DNA from: Gnetum montanum
Taxonomy: Eukaryota > Streptophyta > Gnetopsida > Gnetales > Gnetaceae
Length of the DNA stretch: 64,000 nt
Reading direction: 5' to 3'
Assembly: GCA_015680685.1 (NCBI GenBank)
Contig: MNCI01020752.1
Location: forward strand, 9,711 to 73,710
Shown: piece after piece, positions 36,300 through 48,419 of the stretch
Position numbering within the stretch: position 1 is the stretch's first letter
How the letters are laid out: the number at the start of each line of letters is the position of its first letter
The notes under the pieces: model-generated
Told to the model about the DNA's origin: nothing
Databases searched by the model: none
What the model saw: the letters and a program-made list of their open reading frames with translations, nothing else
Made by a program: the position numbers and the translations under genes

Positions 36300-36790
36300 G
36301 CTATAGCTTAACCTATCATTGAGGATTGAGAGATGTAAAGAAGGTAAAACTCCATGGTTATGGCTTTCCATTAGGATATACGGATACTTTCAAAAATGTT
36401 GGTCCTTATGGCTATGAGCATGTTATCCTTGAAAATGATGTTGAATTGACTTCTGAAGAGGTAGTTTCTTCACTTCTTCAAGGCAAAGACTAGTGCTAGA
36501 CAATACTTCTCCACTTTAGTGTATTAAGTCTCATGGGCAACTAATGCATGGCTAAGGTAGTATACAAGAATTTTTTCCATCATCATATTTTTGATAAAGT
36601 AGAGGGACAATGGATGTGTCAAAGATGGCAAGGTAGATATAAAATGGTTTACCCTGTTGAATAGGATAGACTATCCACAATTGTATCAACTCTTGCTTAA
36701 GGTTTTCAAAAGCCCCTTGGCATTGAGCCATCCACTCATAGTGAGCCACTTTCTTAAGCAAGGGTTGCATGATTTGTAACTTATTTATAA
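36300..36790 (-). pseudogene. E2 RT thumb / RNase H
   Basis: 36,552-36,770 reads LLKKVAHYEWMAQCQGAFEN, LKQELIQLWIVYPIQQGKPF and YIYLAIFDTSIVPLLYQ, the tether and start of RNase H in Tat pol (LLKK...F.W...CQ.AF..LK). The active-site aspartate of the DAS block appears as AIFDTS. Confidence 0.8.
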
Positions 36791-36799
36791 GCCTAGCGA

Positions 36800-37918
36800 T
36801 AAAACTATGAATAAACTAAAATCTATCTTGTAATCCCTAAAGCTTCTTAAGGTTGGTAGGTGCTACCAATTTAGATATGGCCTTAACCTTATCATGATCA
36901 ACACCTATCCCTACTTCAGATACTACAAATCCAAGCATCTTATTGGTCTTGACATCGAATATGCATTTCTTAGGATTGAGCCTAAGCTCATACTTGAAGC
37001 ACCATTTGAGCACAAGATCTAAGTCATTAGCATGGTTATTAGTCATTTTGTACATAGCAGTTATGTCATGTATGTAATCATTAAGCAAACCTAGTATGTA
37101 AGCACTAAAGATATAGGTCATGGCTCTCTGGTATGTTGCTCTTACATTCTTAAGGCCAAAGGGAATCATAGTAAGGTACTCTAAGGGGTCATGAAGGTTA
37201 TGCAAAGTTGGTGCTTTGGGTTAATCGTAATTTGGCTGTACCTCAAGAAACCATCCATAACATACAATAAAGCATGTCCTTGATTTAGGTAGTATCAATA
37301 AGTTGTTCAACACTAGGTAGAGGAAAGTCATCATTGATGGTTTCTTTATTTAGGTCCTGGAAATTGATGAAAATATGCATACTCCTAGTTTTCTAGGAAC
37401 TACCACTATGTTGGACATCCATTTTGGTTGGTAGAGCTTTGAGATCTCATCACAAATTTCTAAGGTGAAATCAAGTCTAATCTTATGTACTTTTTTCTTA
37501 ACCAGTCTAATGCTAGGATCTAGTATGATGTTATGCTAGGCCAACCATGGGTCTAGGCTTTGCATATCTTAATATGACCAAGAAAAGTCTTTAATATTAT
37601 CTTGTAGGACCTTGGTAATGTCTTGAGCCTCTTGAGGTTCCAATGAGGAACCTAGTTTAAGGGTTTTCTCCTCACCATTGTTTGTTGTGACTAGAACCTC
37701 AACTAAAAAGTCTTTGCTTATTTCACTTGCCTTTAATTCAAGGGCCTTGAATAGGTTTTAGGCCATTCTAGAGGTTTTTCTATTAAGGCTATGTGATCTA
37801 CAAGACTCTTAGGCTTAAGATCTAGGCAATTAGGGTCAATACACAATTCAACATCACCATGAGGTCCACGTAGACATAAAGGTAAACTGATTTTCTCCTA
37901 GGTATACATACTTTGATC
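36800..37918 (-). pseudogene. E2 reverse transcriptase and linker exon
   Basis: The frame opens right after an acceptor-like site at 37,919 and reads a linker with PLEWPKTYSRPLN, then KDFSWSYQDMQSLDPWLAQH, the signature before RT in Tat elements. RT motifs follow: QPKWMSNIVVVPRKLG, FINFQDLNKETINDDFPLPS, and at 36,837-37,205 MIPFGLKNVRATYQRAMTYI and YIHDITAMY, where the second-position Asp of YVDD has become His. KCIFDVKTNKMLGFVVSEVG closes the domain. About a dozen stops, mostly TAG. Loss of the catalytic Asp alone would inactivate it. Confidence 0.85.
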
Positions 37919-38156
37919 CTGCATGTTAACCAAAACAAAATTAAGTGGAACTTTGGTAAAAATTAATAAACAATGCTAAAATGCAATAAAATAATGCAAA
38001 CACATGCTATTCTAATTCAAACAAGGTCATCTGAGGCTATAAATAGGATGACAACAAGAGAACAAAGTGCAATAAGGGCCAAATAAAAGTCAAACCAAGG
38101 TTAAAAAAAGTAAAGTATACTAAATAAGGCTACAAATGGTCAAAAAAAGGTTATAA

Positions 38157-38540
38157 TTTTGCCAGTTTTAGGCCATAGAGGGCCATGATGACAATTTAAG
38201 GCCATAGCAGGCCATGGTCACATGGTGTCAAATGGTCATCTAAGAAGGTCAAACCCCACTATTTGATACGAATAAAAGGCTAAAGAAAGGTAATTAAGGA
38301 TATAATAAGGTAAATAAAGAACATATAAGGCTATATAAAGGTTATAAGAAGGTTAACAAAGTTGACAATGTAAAACTAGATTGAACACAAGTCAAAGCAC
38401 CATGTAATAAGGCAAAAAAAATCAAGTAAAACAAGCTACAAATGATGGAATTTGGCTAATATGGGTTAGAAATGGTTAGGTTTTGCTAGTTTTAGGCCTT
38501 AGAAGGCCATGTTTTTGAGGCTACAAAAATATTAAGTAAG
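38157..38540. repeat. 29-bp GGCCAT-type units and GGCTAWAAAGG-rich sequence
   Basis: Two units at 38,157-38,222 (AGTTTTAGGCCATAGAGGGCC..., AATTTAAGGCCATAGCAGGCC...) and one near 38,487. Between them AAGGTTA/AAGGCTA words repeat irregularly, as also at 48,000-48,140. Confidence 0.55.
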
Positions 38541-38589
38541 TTCAAACATTAGTCAGGGCTGTTTCTGTGCTATTTGAGCATCAAAATTG

Positions 38590-41500
38590 AATGTTTTGAG
38601 GCTTACACGCTAGGTCCCCCTTGTTTCCATGCTAGCCAACATAGAAGAAGGGACCCTCAATGTGGAAACTAGGTAAAGTAGGTTTTGGGGAATTCAGAGG
38701 TCCAAAATTAAGGTTATGGGGCCTTCCTAAGGAAACGCAAGACTAGATTTATCAAAATTAGGCACTCTAAATTTTGGTAAAAGCTAAAATGTAGGTTCCT
38801 GAGCCTTCCCTCCTATTTCCATGCTAGCCCTTGTGGAAGAGAGGGTTCTCAACTTGGAGAATCAAAATCCTAGCCAAAATAGGATCAAATATGATCAAAC
38901 AAGTAGTTATAACCTAGATCTGGAAGTTGTGCATCCTCTAGCTTTGTTTTGAGGACATTGGAGTTAGTTTTGAAGGTCAAAACAAGCTAAAATGGCTTTA
39001 CCCCATTCTTCCATGTTGAGCACAATATCCACAGTGTGGAAGAATTGTGGGGACACTTTTTTTGTGGATTCAAAGTGGTCTAGAAGCACATTGACTAGGT
39101 TCATAGGATCCTAGGGTGGTAAGTCATGATTCTATAAGTTTCTAGCTAATTTTGGACATGTTTGGAGGTCATGCAAGGGCATCTAAGGTCTTCCCTCCTT
39201 ATTGCCACATTGGGGAAGTTTCTATAGTTTGAAAGATTAGGAAGAATGAGTTTTCGAGGTCAAAATGGGGTTAAATGAGAAAACTCTCAAGGCTATAAGG
39301 TTTAAAGCTTCTCTGGCATAAATCTTTGGCTTCTAGGAGTGTCATCTTACCATCAAAAGTGGAAAAGTAGCTTTCCCCACCTATTTCCACATTTCCCAAC
39401 ATGAAAGGGATCTTCTCTAGTGTGTAAAAAATAAGAATCCCAAATATAGGCTAGTTTAAATCACAATCAACTATGCATGTTAGCTTCTAGAGTCGCTAGG
39501 GCCAAGGGCTAGGGTTTCATGTCAAAATTTGGTAGTTTTGAATACTTCTAACTATTTTATGGGATTTTCCTCTTTTTACCATGGTGGGATTGGGGTGCTC
39601 AACATGGAAGACTATGGAGACCACTTTTTGGCCATTTCAAATCAATATTCTAAGGTTTGAAGACTCCAGAGGGGTTGGTAGGGTTCAAGAATGTATGCAA
39701 GGTTATTTAATGTCATTTTGAGGTGTTTATAGGCCACAAATAAGTTTCCCCCTTAATTTTCACACTAATCAACATGAAAGAAGGGATCCCCAACATGGAA
39801 AAACCATAAATATCAGACCTAGATCAATTTTGACCTCAATTAATCATGCATGTATGCTTCCAAGATTGTTTATGTCAAGGACTAGGGTTTAGAGTCAAAA
39901 TTAGTTAGTTTAAAGGCTTCTTAGATGGTTTTTGAGATTCCCCCTTATTTTTCATGCTAGGGTTAGTATGCTCAACATGGAAGACTAAGGGGGAGTAGCT
40001 TCCTGACTATCTATGATTACTTTTGCAATGTTTGAGGGCTCCAAAAGGCATGAAACTAGTCTTAGGGCTTATGTAAGGTTGCAAGCTATTTGTTTGAGAT
40101 GTTTAAAGGCTATTTTGGAGTCCCCCAAAAGTTCCCCCCTTTCTTCCACATCGGGTACCATGGAAGAGGGAGTTATTAGTGTGGATGAATTGAGCAATCT
40201 TGCCTTTTTCCATTTTCTAACATTTTTGGCCATGCATGTAGGTTTCTAAGGTTGCTAGTGTTGACTACTACTACCTAGTGTCAAGATTAAGTTGTTTTGA
40301 GGGTTGTTAAGTGATTTTTGGTGTTTTCCCCTTTTTCACATTGGGGTTATGGGATATTGGGGGAAATTATTTTTGGATATTTATGATCAATCTTGAAGAG
40401 TTTGAGGATCCTAGGAAGAGTAGACAAGGTCCTAGGACACAAACAGGACATTCCAGTGTTCATTTAAGGTCTTCAAAGGCTATTTTGGAGTGCCCCAAAA
40501 CTTGTCCCTTTTCTTCCATGTTAGATAGCATGGAAGCAAGAGCTCTCAATGTGAAGGAACTAGGGGCCTTTGCTTTTTGTTGATTCTTGGCAATTTTGAC
40601 TATGCATGCATGTCCACAAGGTTACTGGTGTTGACTATCAATGCCTAGGATCAAAATTTGGTTACTTTAAAGGCTATAACAAGGCTATTAAGTTTTCCCC
40701 CTCTATTCAAACAAGGGCTAGGATCTCCCTCAATGTGTAGAACCCAAGGGGATCAAGTTTTGAACATTTTAGGTTACTTTCAAAAGTCTAGTATCTTATG
40801 GAAGTCAAACTACATGAAAATTCCAATAGTTCTTGCTTTTCCCATTCTATCCATGTTGAGATTGGCATGCTCAATGTGAAGGAGGTCCTCCAAGCATTGA
40901 AGAATCTAAAAATGTTGATTTTTACTAATTTTTTTTGGAATTCTAGTGGCATCCAAAAAGGCTGTGAAGGTTCTAGCGTCAGTCTAAGACATTATTATTG
41001 TTTTCTTGTTTTCTTAGCTTCATCCTCCTAGTTTCCATGCTAGGTAGCATGAAAAAGGTCCCCCTAGCATGGAATAAGCATGCATGTTAGCCTCTAGGGT
41101 TTTGGTGTTGACAATTAATAGTTGGTATCAAGATTTAGCAGTTTGCAGGCTTCTAAGTTCCTTATGAAATCTTCCCACTTTCTTCCACATTGAGCATGAT
41201 TTCCCTGGCATGCATGAGAGGGGAATGTTAGTTTTGTACCATATATGACTAGGTTTTGGGAATTTGAATGCTCTAGAGGATTTTGGTAGGGTCTAGGGGT
41301 CACCAAGCTTTGAGAAATGACCACTAGGTAGTTAATTGAGGTCATTTTTAGCTTCCCCCCATCCATCCATGCTAGGGATGATATTCTCATCATAGATGAA
41401 GCCTTCCCCAATGTGGAGACACCAAATCCCAAGGTTAAAAGTAGGTTTGGTGAGGTTCCAAGACTATCAGGTGTTCTTAGAGGGGTTCTAGGTTACATGG

Positions 41501-41610
41501 GCCCACTTTGGGGGTCAAACTTGGGCTAGGTGGGTGTTGGGGATAAGAATAGGTGTTACCCTACTTCTTCCACACTAAGCACTATTTCCCTAGTGTGGAA
41601 ACCCAAATTT
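38590..41610. repeat. Degenerate tandem array, ~190-bp half units / ~375-bp units
   Basis: A CCCC(C)TT...CTTCCA motif recurs about every 150-210 bp from 38,628 to 41,555 (I count 17 occurrences). A second landmark, ATGCATGT...CTAAGGTTGCTAGTG, recurs at about 39,473, 39,846, 40,231 and 40,601, i.e. every 370-382 bp, so the true unit is a dimer of two half units. Each half unit carries an inverted CTTCCA...TGGAAG pair; at 40,513-40,536 the stem is 8 bp and perfect. Divergence between units is high. Short plus-strand open frames here are by-products. Confidence 0.7.
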
Positions 41611-42208
41611 TCTAGATTTGATGATGTTGAAGCCTTTTTTAGAAGCTTGGGTCTAAAAAAGGCAACTTTTGGTTACTAAAGATAGTAAAATAGTTATATT
41701 TTAATGGTTTTGTAAAATGGAATGTATGTATTCATGTTGGACATGTTACCCCTAAGGTGGATGCATGGAAATTAAGGTTTGGTTATGTTTTAAGTGTCAA
41801 AAGTGGCTAGATCTTAGTGTTGATGTAGCTTTTTAGCTAAGAGGAAAGGCGTATGGTGGGGCCCATAATCCAAAAATTTAAAATTTTGAATTTTGAGCTT
41901 AACTCTTATCAATTTCAACATTGAAGAGACTTTCCCTCCCCACCTTGCACTTTAGTGCACCTGGAGTTATGGTGGACTAAACAGGCAACTAGGATTTGGA
42001 GGTGGGCATTTAGGTTTTGATGTAGTTTATATTGTAATTTTTCAATCACAATTGTCATAATAAACCAACAACACATTGGAGGAGGGATCTGGTAGAGAGT
42101 TTTATGGTAGAGACAAACTATCTTCAGCATGGAAGCATCCATTCCTTCCTAAACATAGTGTAGAACTCCTATTTCTCTTAATTGCAATCATCCAACGTTA
42201 TGCCTACA
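41611..42208. other. Spacer between array and antisense gene
   Basis: No gene. TTCCACACTAAGCAC and TTTCCCTCCCCACC fragments show that the array decays into this region. It would be the promoter side of the antisense gene; I see no convincing TATA box within 100 bp of ATG 42,209. Confidence 0.35.
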
Positions 42209-45200
42209 ATGACATCTAAGCAACATGGAGGAAAGAGATAGAATCCTAGGATTCAAAAGGTAGATGAAAAAGTAAGGGATCTGTCAAGGCTACCTAGGCC
42301 CATCTCAATCCAAGCTCCTACTACTACTCTAAGGTAGGTAGTTCTACTTCTTTTTGCTTTGGTTTCTAGCTGTATTTTCATCTTTTTATTATGTTTTGCT
42401 TGCCTTGTGTGTGCTCATTTTATTAGACCTATGCTAATAGAGGAGGTAAAATGAAATTTTGAAAAAATCCCCTCTCTTATTTTGGATGTTTCTATGCAAA
42501 TGTATGGTCATTTCATTCTTTTGGCTTTAGTAGATTTGATTTTTGAAATTAGGCTTAGATCTAGGATTCAATTTTTATCAAAATTTAATTTTAATGAAAT
42601 TTTTTCTCCTTATTTTGGTGTTTTTTCTAATGGGTATTGATCGTTTTGGCTATTTTTACTATGTTTTCATCGCTATGTTAAGTTGGGTTTCAGCTTTTTA
42701 GCTCTTTACATCAAAGAAAGTAAGCAATGTTGTGTATTTTTATTAAGAAAATGGCTACTATTTTTCACATCCAATGTTATGGATTTGTAGCCCTATAATT
42801 AAGCTTTTCATTTACTATTTTCTCATTTGATTTGTCTTTGAAATTATTAAGTTATGGTTATTCTCCTAAGGTCATGTAGTTAGGCATTTTATGCCATTTT
42901 TACATTTTCATGTAAATTCAAGAATTCTTTCTATACAAACAGCAAGTTCTTTGGCTATTTTTTTGGTTATGGTTGAGTGGGCCTTTTCTTCAGCTTTCCA
43001 ACATTGGAGAAATCACTTTGATTGGACTTGAAATGAATTTTTTATGAATTTTTCATTAAGCCTATGTCAAAAGGAGGTTTCTACCATTTTAAGATTTGTC
43101 CAAATTGGTGAATTTTTTCTGCAAAAAGGAAAACTATTGCAAATTTTTGTTGAGTGTGGATGTGTAGGGCTTAATTTAATATTTCAAATAGTGGTATAAT
43201 CACTCTATCTAGAGCTCAAACAAATTGTTGGTGAATTTCTCACCAACCCTTTACAAAAAAGGGATTAATGGTGATGGCTACAATTTTTGCTAGATTTGTC
43301 TATGCTTCATGTAAAAATGGTTATGTGTCTCTAGTTGAAATGGCTATGGCTAGAAAGTTTGCGATTTCAAGGTTCTTTCAATTGTGGAATCACTAAAATC
43401 AGAGCTTGGATGAATATTCGATGAATTTCTTGGCTAAACTATTGAATCTTGGTTGTAGTACCTTACCCCTTTGTGGATAGATGTGATTGATATGTATAGC
43501 TTTTCTTGTCAACATGTAAAATGTACATTTAAATTTTTTTTTTAAAAAAATAAAAGTAAAGGATTTTGCTATTTTTAGTAGGCTTTTTACTATGGGTGTA
43601 TGCTTTTTCCTATGTTTTAATGGTTTCTCTAAGTTTATGCATGATTTAAACTAAGGCTTAATTATGGTTATAAAGTTTTGGATGTGAAGTAAACGGCTAT
43701 GAAAAGTTGTAAAAATGATTTTTTTGAGAAATTTTTTAAGCTAACTTGAATAAAGACCTTAGAGCTTTTCATGGAGGCTAATTTCACCTCCAACTAGGAT
43801 GTTTTTCCAAACTTGTTAAGAAATTCTAATTGATCATAATGCTTTTGCATTGCTTCATGTAAGGTCTACTTAAAACCCATCCCTATCATCATGGAGTTGG
43901 TGGGCATTCTGTGTTATATTGGCCACCCAAAGTCCAATACTGCACTCCTTGACATGCCATTGAGGAAGGCTTCACTATGGTTCTGGCTTGGGGCAAGCGA
44001 ATTCCTTGCCTACATTCTACAGAACATTAGTGTGATGCTATGGTTACACTTGTCTAACGATGTGGCTGGGGCTATAGTGGAGACCTTGTTGTCTTGAGAA
44101 TTTGGCTTGATTGTCAAGTTCATTACTAACAATCTACCTCCTAGGACATCAGGAGTATCAACAGACACCATCAGCCCATGTTACCTTACAAAGATCTAGA
44201 TGATGCGAGAGTATAGTGAGTATAATGCTGACAATACTATGATGGTGGCACATAGAGACCACACATTATTCCAAAGCTCATCCAATATCATGTATTGTCT
44301 ACCAAGGTAAGCATAGTTGTTATAGTATTTTTTATGGCTTTATTAGCTACTTTTCCTAACTCCGTGGATTTTATGAACTTCTTGCAAGTACTAAGTCAAT
44401 GATCAAGGCTTAATCATTAACTATCAAACCTTAGTAGTGGCTCAAATTACCCTAGATGAATTCACCAAGGACCCTGAAATTAGAACTATTGTGTATCAAT
44501 AGTTAAAAGGATACTTTGATGCATACACTACAAGGTTCAACCTTGTATATAAGAAGTATAAGGATGATGGGATAATACACAACTGATGGGTAGAGTCCAC
44601 TAACTCCATGGAGTAGACCCTTGTAGCTAGGACCTTCACTCAAACCACACTGAGAAAGAAGAAAGGTAAACATAAAGGCTATAACTTATAATTTTCTATG
44701 GTTATAAGCATTCTAAGTGTTCTATTACTTTGACTAGTTATTGATGCTAGACTTTGGTTATTTCCTTGCAGGACTTGCCACCTTTGTTGATGTCATCATT
44801 CCACTTTCAAAAGCATGTCATGAGGATAGCATCATCCTAAAGTTTTGTGAGGTGATACCAACATAGGAGTGGTTGAGGGAATAGACACCTAGATACATCC
44901 AAGAAAACATCAAATGTGCAGGTTTTCTTGATGTATTTATGACAACTATCCCTTCCATCCCTACTATGGAGATGTTACATGTCATTGACTACTTCAATGA
45001 GAAGGCTGGTCATTTTAGCACCATCATCCAAGATGTGAAGGTCAACGTGGACATTAATTAGGAACTCTTTTACAACTTGTTTGGTAACCCATGATGGGGA
45101 AAAGGTTTCCACCAAAATAGTGAAGGAATCAGGCCATCATGATGAAGTTTTGGAGTGGCTTGATGCCAACATGGGCCACTCTAGAATTTCCATGGATGAC

Positions 45201-47422
45201 TCCACAAACGTTGATGCAAACAAATCCTATTCTTTATTAAGATCTTGTGCATTTCCTAGAATATTATTGCAAAAGAAGGTGACTGAAATTGCATAGGAAT
45301 GGACCTTCAAGAAGGTCTTAATGGGTAGCACCAGGTTCAACTAGATAGTTACTTTTGCCATTGGGCTTCAGGAGGAGATCCTTAGACTCTATGTAGATAC
45401 CTCTACAATAATCCACATGCATTGTGCATTTTTTGTAGGTTATTTAAAGAGGTTTATAATGTTTTTGGTGGTGTATATGAATAAGCAATGGATTCCTTAA
45501 GATCCAAGCCAACTTTCTAAGCCTTGAATAAAGAAAATTTATCCAATAGTGCAAGCCTAGAACCCACCAAAGGAAATGGATGATACATTATCCATTATCA
45601 TCAAGGATCTTAATGTTAGGTAGTGTGAGTCCCTTAATAGCATGGATGACAAAGATTCTCTCACATTTCTAGCAAGTGTCTTGGAGGTCAAATGATGACA
45701 TAAGAAGGCCAAAGGGATTACTAGAGAGAAACTCAAGAGGCCCATGGAGGAACCACCACTAACATCAAATCAACCTACCCCAAAAAATCTTAAGTTTAAG
45801 CTTAAGCCATCACAACAAGTATTCATAGGTATGCTTTATTTAAGTTTGGCTATTTTATGTTTTAAAGTTTATGGCTATATGCTAATTATTTTTTTATGTC
45901 CTATGATTATAGACAAGCATTAGGTTATGGTAGCCCAAGCTGTCATGGAGGAAGAAAAAAGGCATGTAGAAGAGGCACTCCTAAAGCAACCTGAGATTGA
46001 TGGATTTTCTAATGTATACCTAAATGATCTAGATGCCTTGTTTAGTGAGGTGGTGTTGGGTACATCCCCCATCATCACTCTAGAGGAAGAGGAGGAGGAG
46101 CCAGGTATGCTCATACCATAATGCTTTTGTTATATCTTATGGTTTAATTTTGTTTTTCATCCTAACAATTCAATGATTGTTATGATTATAGTAGTTCTTG
46201 AGCCACAAATACAAGCCCCTATCCCTAAGTTTTGTGTGAAATCATGGGTGGAGACTCTAGACAAGGTGAAGTTCATGCATAGGATGGCTAAGGACATCAT
46301 CAACTGGTTACAATAGGTTGCATGCGAGATAGGTAAGGACTTTATTTTATATGGATTAGTTGTTTCCCTATGTTTTTGTTATGGCTATCTTAGGTTTTAT
46401 ATTATGTTTATTAGTTATATTTTTATATTTGTGTAGTGCCTTCTACAAAATGGGACCCCGACAGAGACATGAATATTAACTCCTTATTTAAGCTTCCCTT
46501 CTATGTATCTAGTGTATCCTTGAAGATGTATGAGACTGATACTGATCTAGCAATGTCATGTGAAAAAACTTCATAGGAGCTAGAGAGATCCAATGAATTC
46601 CTATGGGAGAATGTTATGTCCTTAAGGAAGAATACTCAATAGTAGGAGGAGATAATTAGAGAACTTTGAGATCACAAGGCCTTTATGAAAGCCCTAGTGG
46701 TTAACTCAAGTAAATTTCAAACTAAGGAGATCATGTGGGCCCACCATTAGCATAGAATTTGGGACAAAGTAGTGATCTTATGGGAGATTTCTAAATAACA
46801 TATGCAAAAGGACCTTATCTCCCAAAAGGTTGAGGATTGGAAGGATTGTTGTGCTTGGATCCTAGAGTGGGATAAGAAACAAAGGTTCCACAAATGATAG
46901 TACAAGATGGATCATGGAGCTTACCTTAAGTGGCTTAAGGAGGAGTTAGTTGAATGACATAAGAAAGAGCTATTCATCTAGAGGATCTAGGTGGAGAATG
47001 CTTATCAGCTTTTTAAGAGTACTCTCACAATGGAGCAATTCCCTACTACTCAAATTACCAATATGGCAGGGGAGACATCTATGGCTACTATTACCCTAGA
47101 GCCACCTACTTGGACTACAGTAGATAGGACTGACATCCTTTCCTACATTGATCTTAGGAATGTTGACTAGGTTAACATGATGAAGGACAAAATCACCTAT
47201 TGTTCAAAGGAAGGCCTTCCACATATATTGTTAGAAGTTATGGAGTAGGTATCCCCATAGGTTTGATGTATTTTATGTTTTAGTTTTAGTTTTAGGTTAT
47301 GGTTTTTTCTATTAGCCACTAATTGGCTATGTGTTGATGTATTTTAGACCTCAGGAGACATTGGCGGCCCTAGTAATGAGGGTGGAGATGATCCACCACT
47401 TCCTCCTTTGGATGCCACTTAG
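42209..47422 (+). pseudogene. Unknown ~eight-exon gene antisense to E2, inside the PR-RT spacer
   Basis: Exon 1: ATG 42,209 to 42,333 (Arg/Lys-rich). Exon 2: about 43,740-44,306, with IIMELVGILCYIGHPKSN. Exon 3: 44,389-44,665. Exon 4: 44,772-45,828, the longest, with GLATFVDVIIPLSKACHEDS and a basic end. Exon 5: 45,913-46,104, ending in a Glu run. Exon 6: 46,192-46,332. Exon 7: 46,437-47,248, a charged, Trp-rich coiled-coil stretch (ELERSNEFLWENVMSLRK). Exon 8: 47,348-47,422, Gly/Asp/Pro-rich. All introns after exon 1 are about 75-110 bp with GT-AG ends; exon 3 to 4 phase is exact. Stops within exons are almost all TAG, TAA or TGA reachable from CAG, CAA or CGA. I do not recognise the protein. 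Antisense extra ORFs are known in some Tat elements; kinship to those is untested. Confidence 0.65.
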
Positions 47423-47734
47423 CATCCTCCATTTGCCTCCTATTGGCTCTTAATTTTTATTTTTATGTTGATGGCTATTGTTAGCCAATACTATGTTATA
47501 AATTATTATTTTTTTGACATTTTTACCACACAATAAGATCATGGCTATGTATGTTAGGGATACTTTAATTTAAATTTAAAATTTTGATTTGATTTTTGGC
47601 TATATATATCATTTTAGTAAGCATTGTAAATGCTTTGAACATTTGAATGGCTATGTTGAGGTTTTCTTGGCTATAAAATGAAGCCAAAAATATCATAAAA
47701 TAGGCTAGACAAAAATATCATAAAATAGACATTT

Positions 47735-47956
47735 GCTAGTTTTAGGCCATGTTGGGCCATGTTGCTAATTTAAAGTCTTAGTGGACTACAATGCTGGTTT
47801 AGAGTCTTAGTGTACTATAATTTTGCCAGTTTAAGGCCATGGGCAGCCATGATGCTAGTTTAAGGTCATATCGGATCATGTTGTATGGTTATCTTTTCTA
47901 GTTTAAGGCCATTATGGGCCATGTTACTAGTTTAATGTCATAGTGGGTCATTGTTA
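47735..47956. repeat. 29-bp minisatellite, about 7 units
   Basis: Consensus near GCTAGTTTAAGGCCATAGTG followed by GGCCATGTT; the GGCCAT...ATGGCC-like dyad (GGCCAT, TGGGCCATG) recurs. Neighbouring units differ by several bases. Related units at 38.16 kb and 34.37 kb tie these places to one element. Confidence 0.8.
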
Positions 47957-48419
47957 AAGAAAAATCTATATTTTTGGAAATTTTATGTTTTAAGGATATT
48001 TTTTTTATATTTATAACATGTGAAAAGAAAAAAGAAAGGCTATAATAAGTAAAAATGCAAATGAAAGTAGAAACTTAGGCTATATGCATAAAGAGTAAAA
48101 CAAGGTACATAAAAAGATATAACAAATTAGGCTACATGGCTATTGATGCATTTGATTATAGGTGCATCGGATGAAAAGGTTAAGGTGAACTTCACTTTTG
48201 TAGATTATTCCTAATCTTTGCAATCTTAGGAAATGAGTAAGGTCTACTCTACACAAGCTTATATTCACCATCCCCTTCATTGATGATGTTAAAAGGGAGT
48301 CCATCTGATAATGCATCCTGTTGCTTATCATTTTCATGGTTGGGTTGTTGCTCTCACTTGGGTTGATGGACTTCATGATTTGAAGTTTTCTCCTAAAGCT
48401 CCACCTCAAACCCCTACTC

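Larger units (their letters stand above)
37919..48195 (-). other. Putative giant intron / spacer of E2 between protease and RT
   Basis: On the minus strand the spacer starts AAAA|GTGAAGT (48,195) and ends TTTTGTTTTGGTTAACATGCAG|GA (37,919), a pyrimidine-rich acceptor. Coding similarity to protease stops before it and the RT linker resumes right after it. Ogre elements are known to carry an intron at this position, but far shorter than 10.3 kb. It contains an antisense gene and two kinds of tandem repeats. An alternative is an unrelated insertion between the two domains. Confidence 0.5.

Noticed and set aside
40013-41031. Plus-strand open frames of 70-90 codons in the tandem array
   Set aside because: They repeat with the array unit and change frame from unit to unit, so they are repeat by-products.
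38590-41610. CRISPR-like regular repeats
   Set aside because: Units are long, degenerate, contiguous and lack unique spacers; the sequence is a plant nuclear genome.
45557-46114. Minus-strand open frames opposite the antisense gene of E2
   Set aside because: They mirror exons 4 and 5; the plus strand has splice sites, phase continuity and a Glu-rich product, the minus has Ser-rich shadow sequence.
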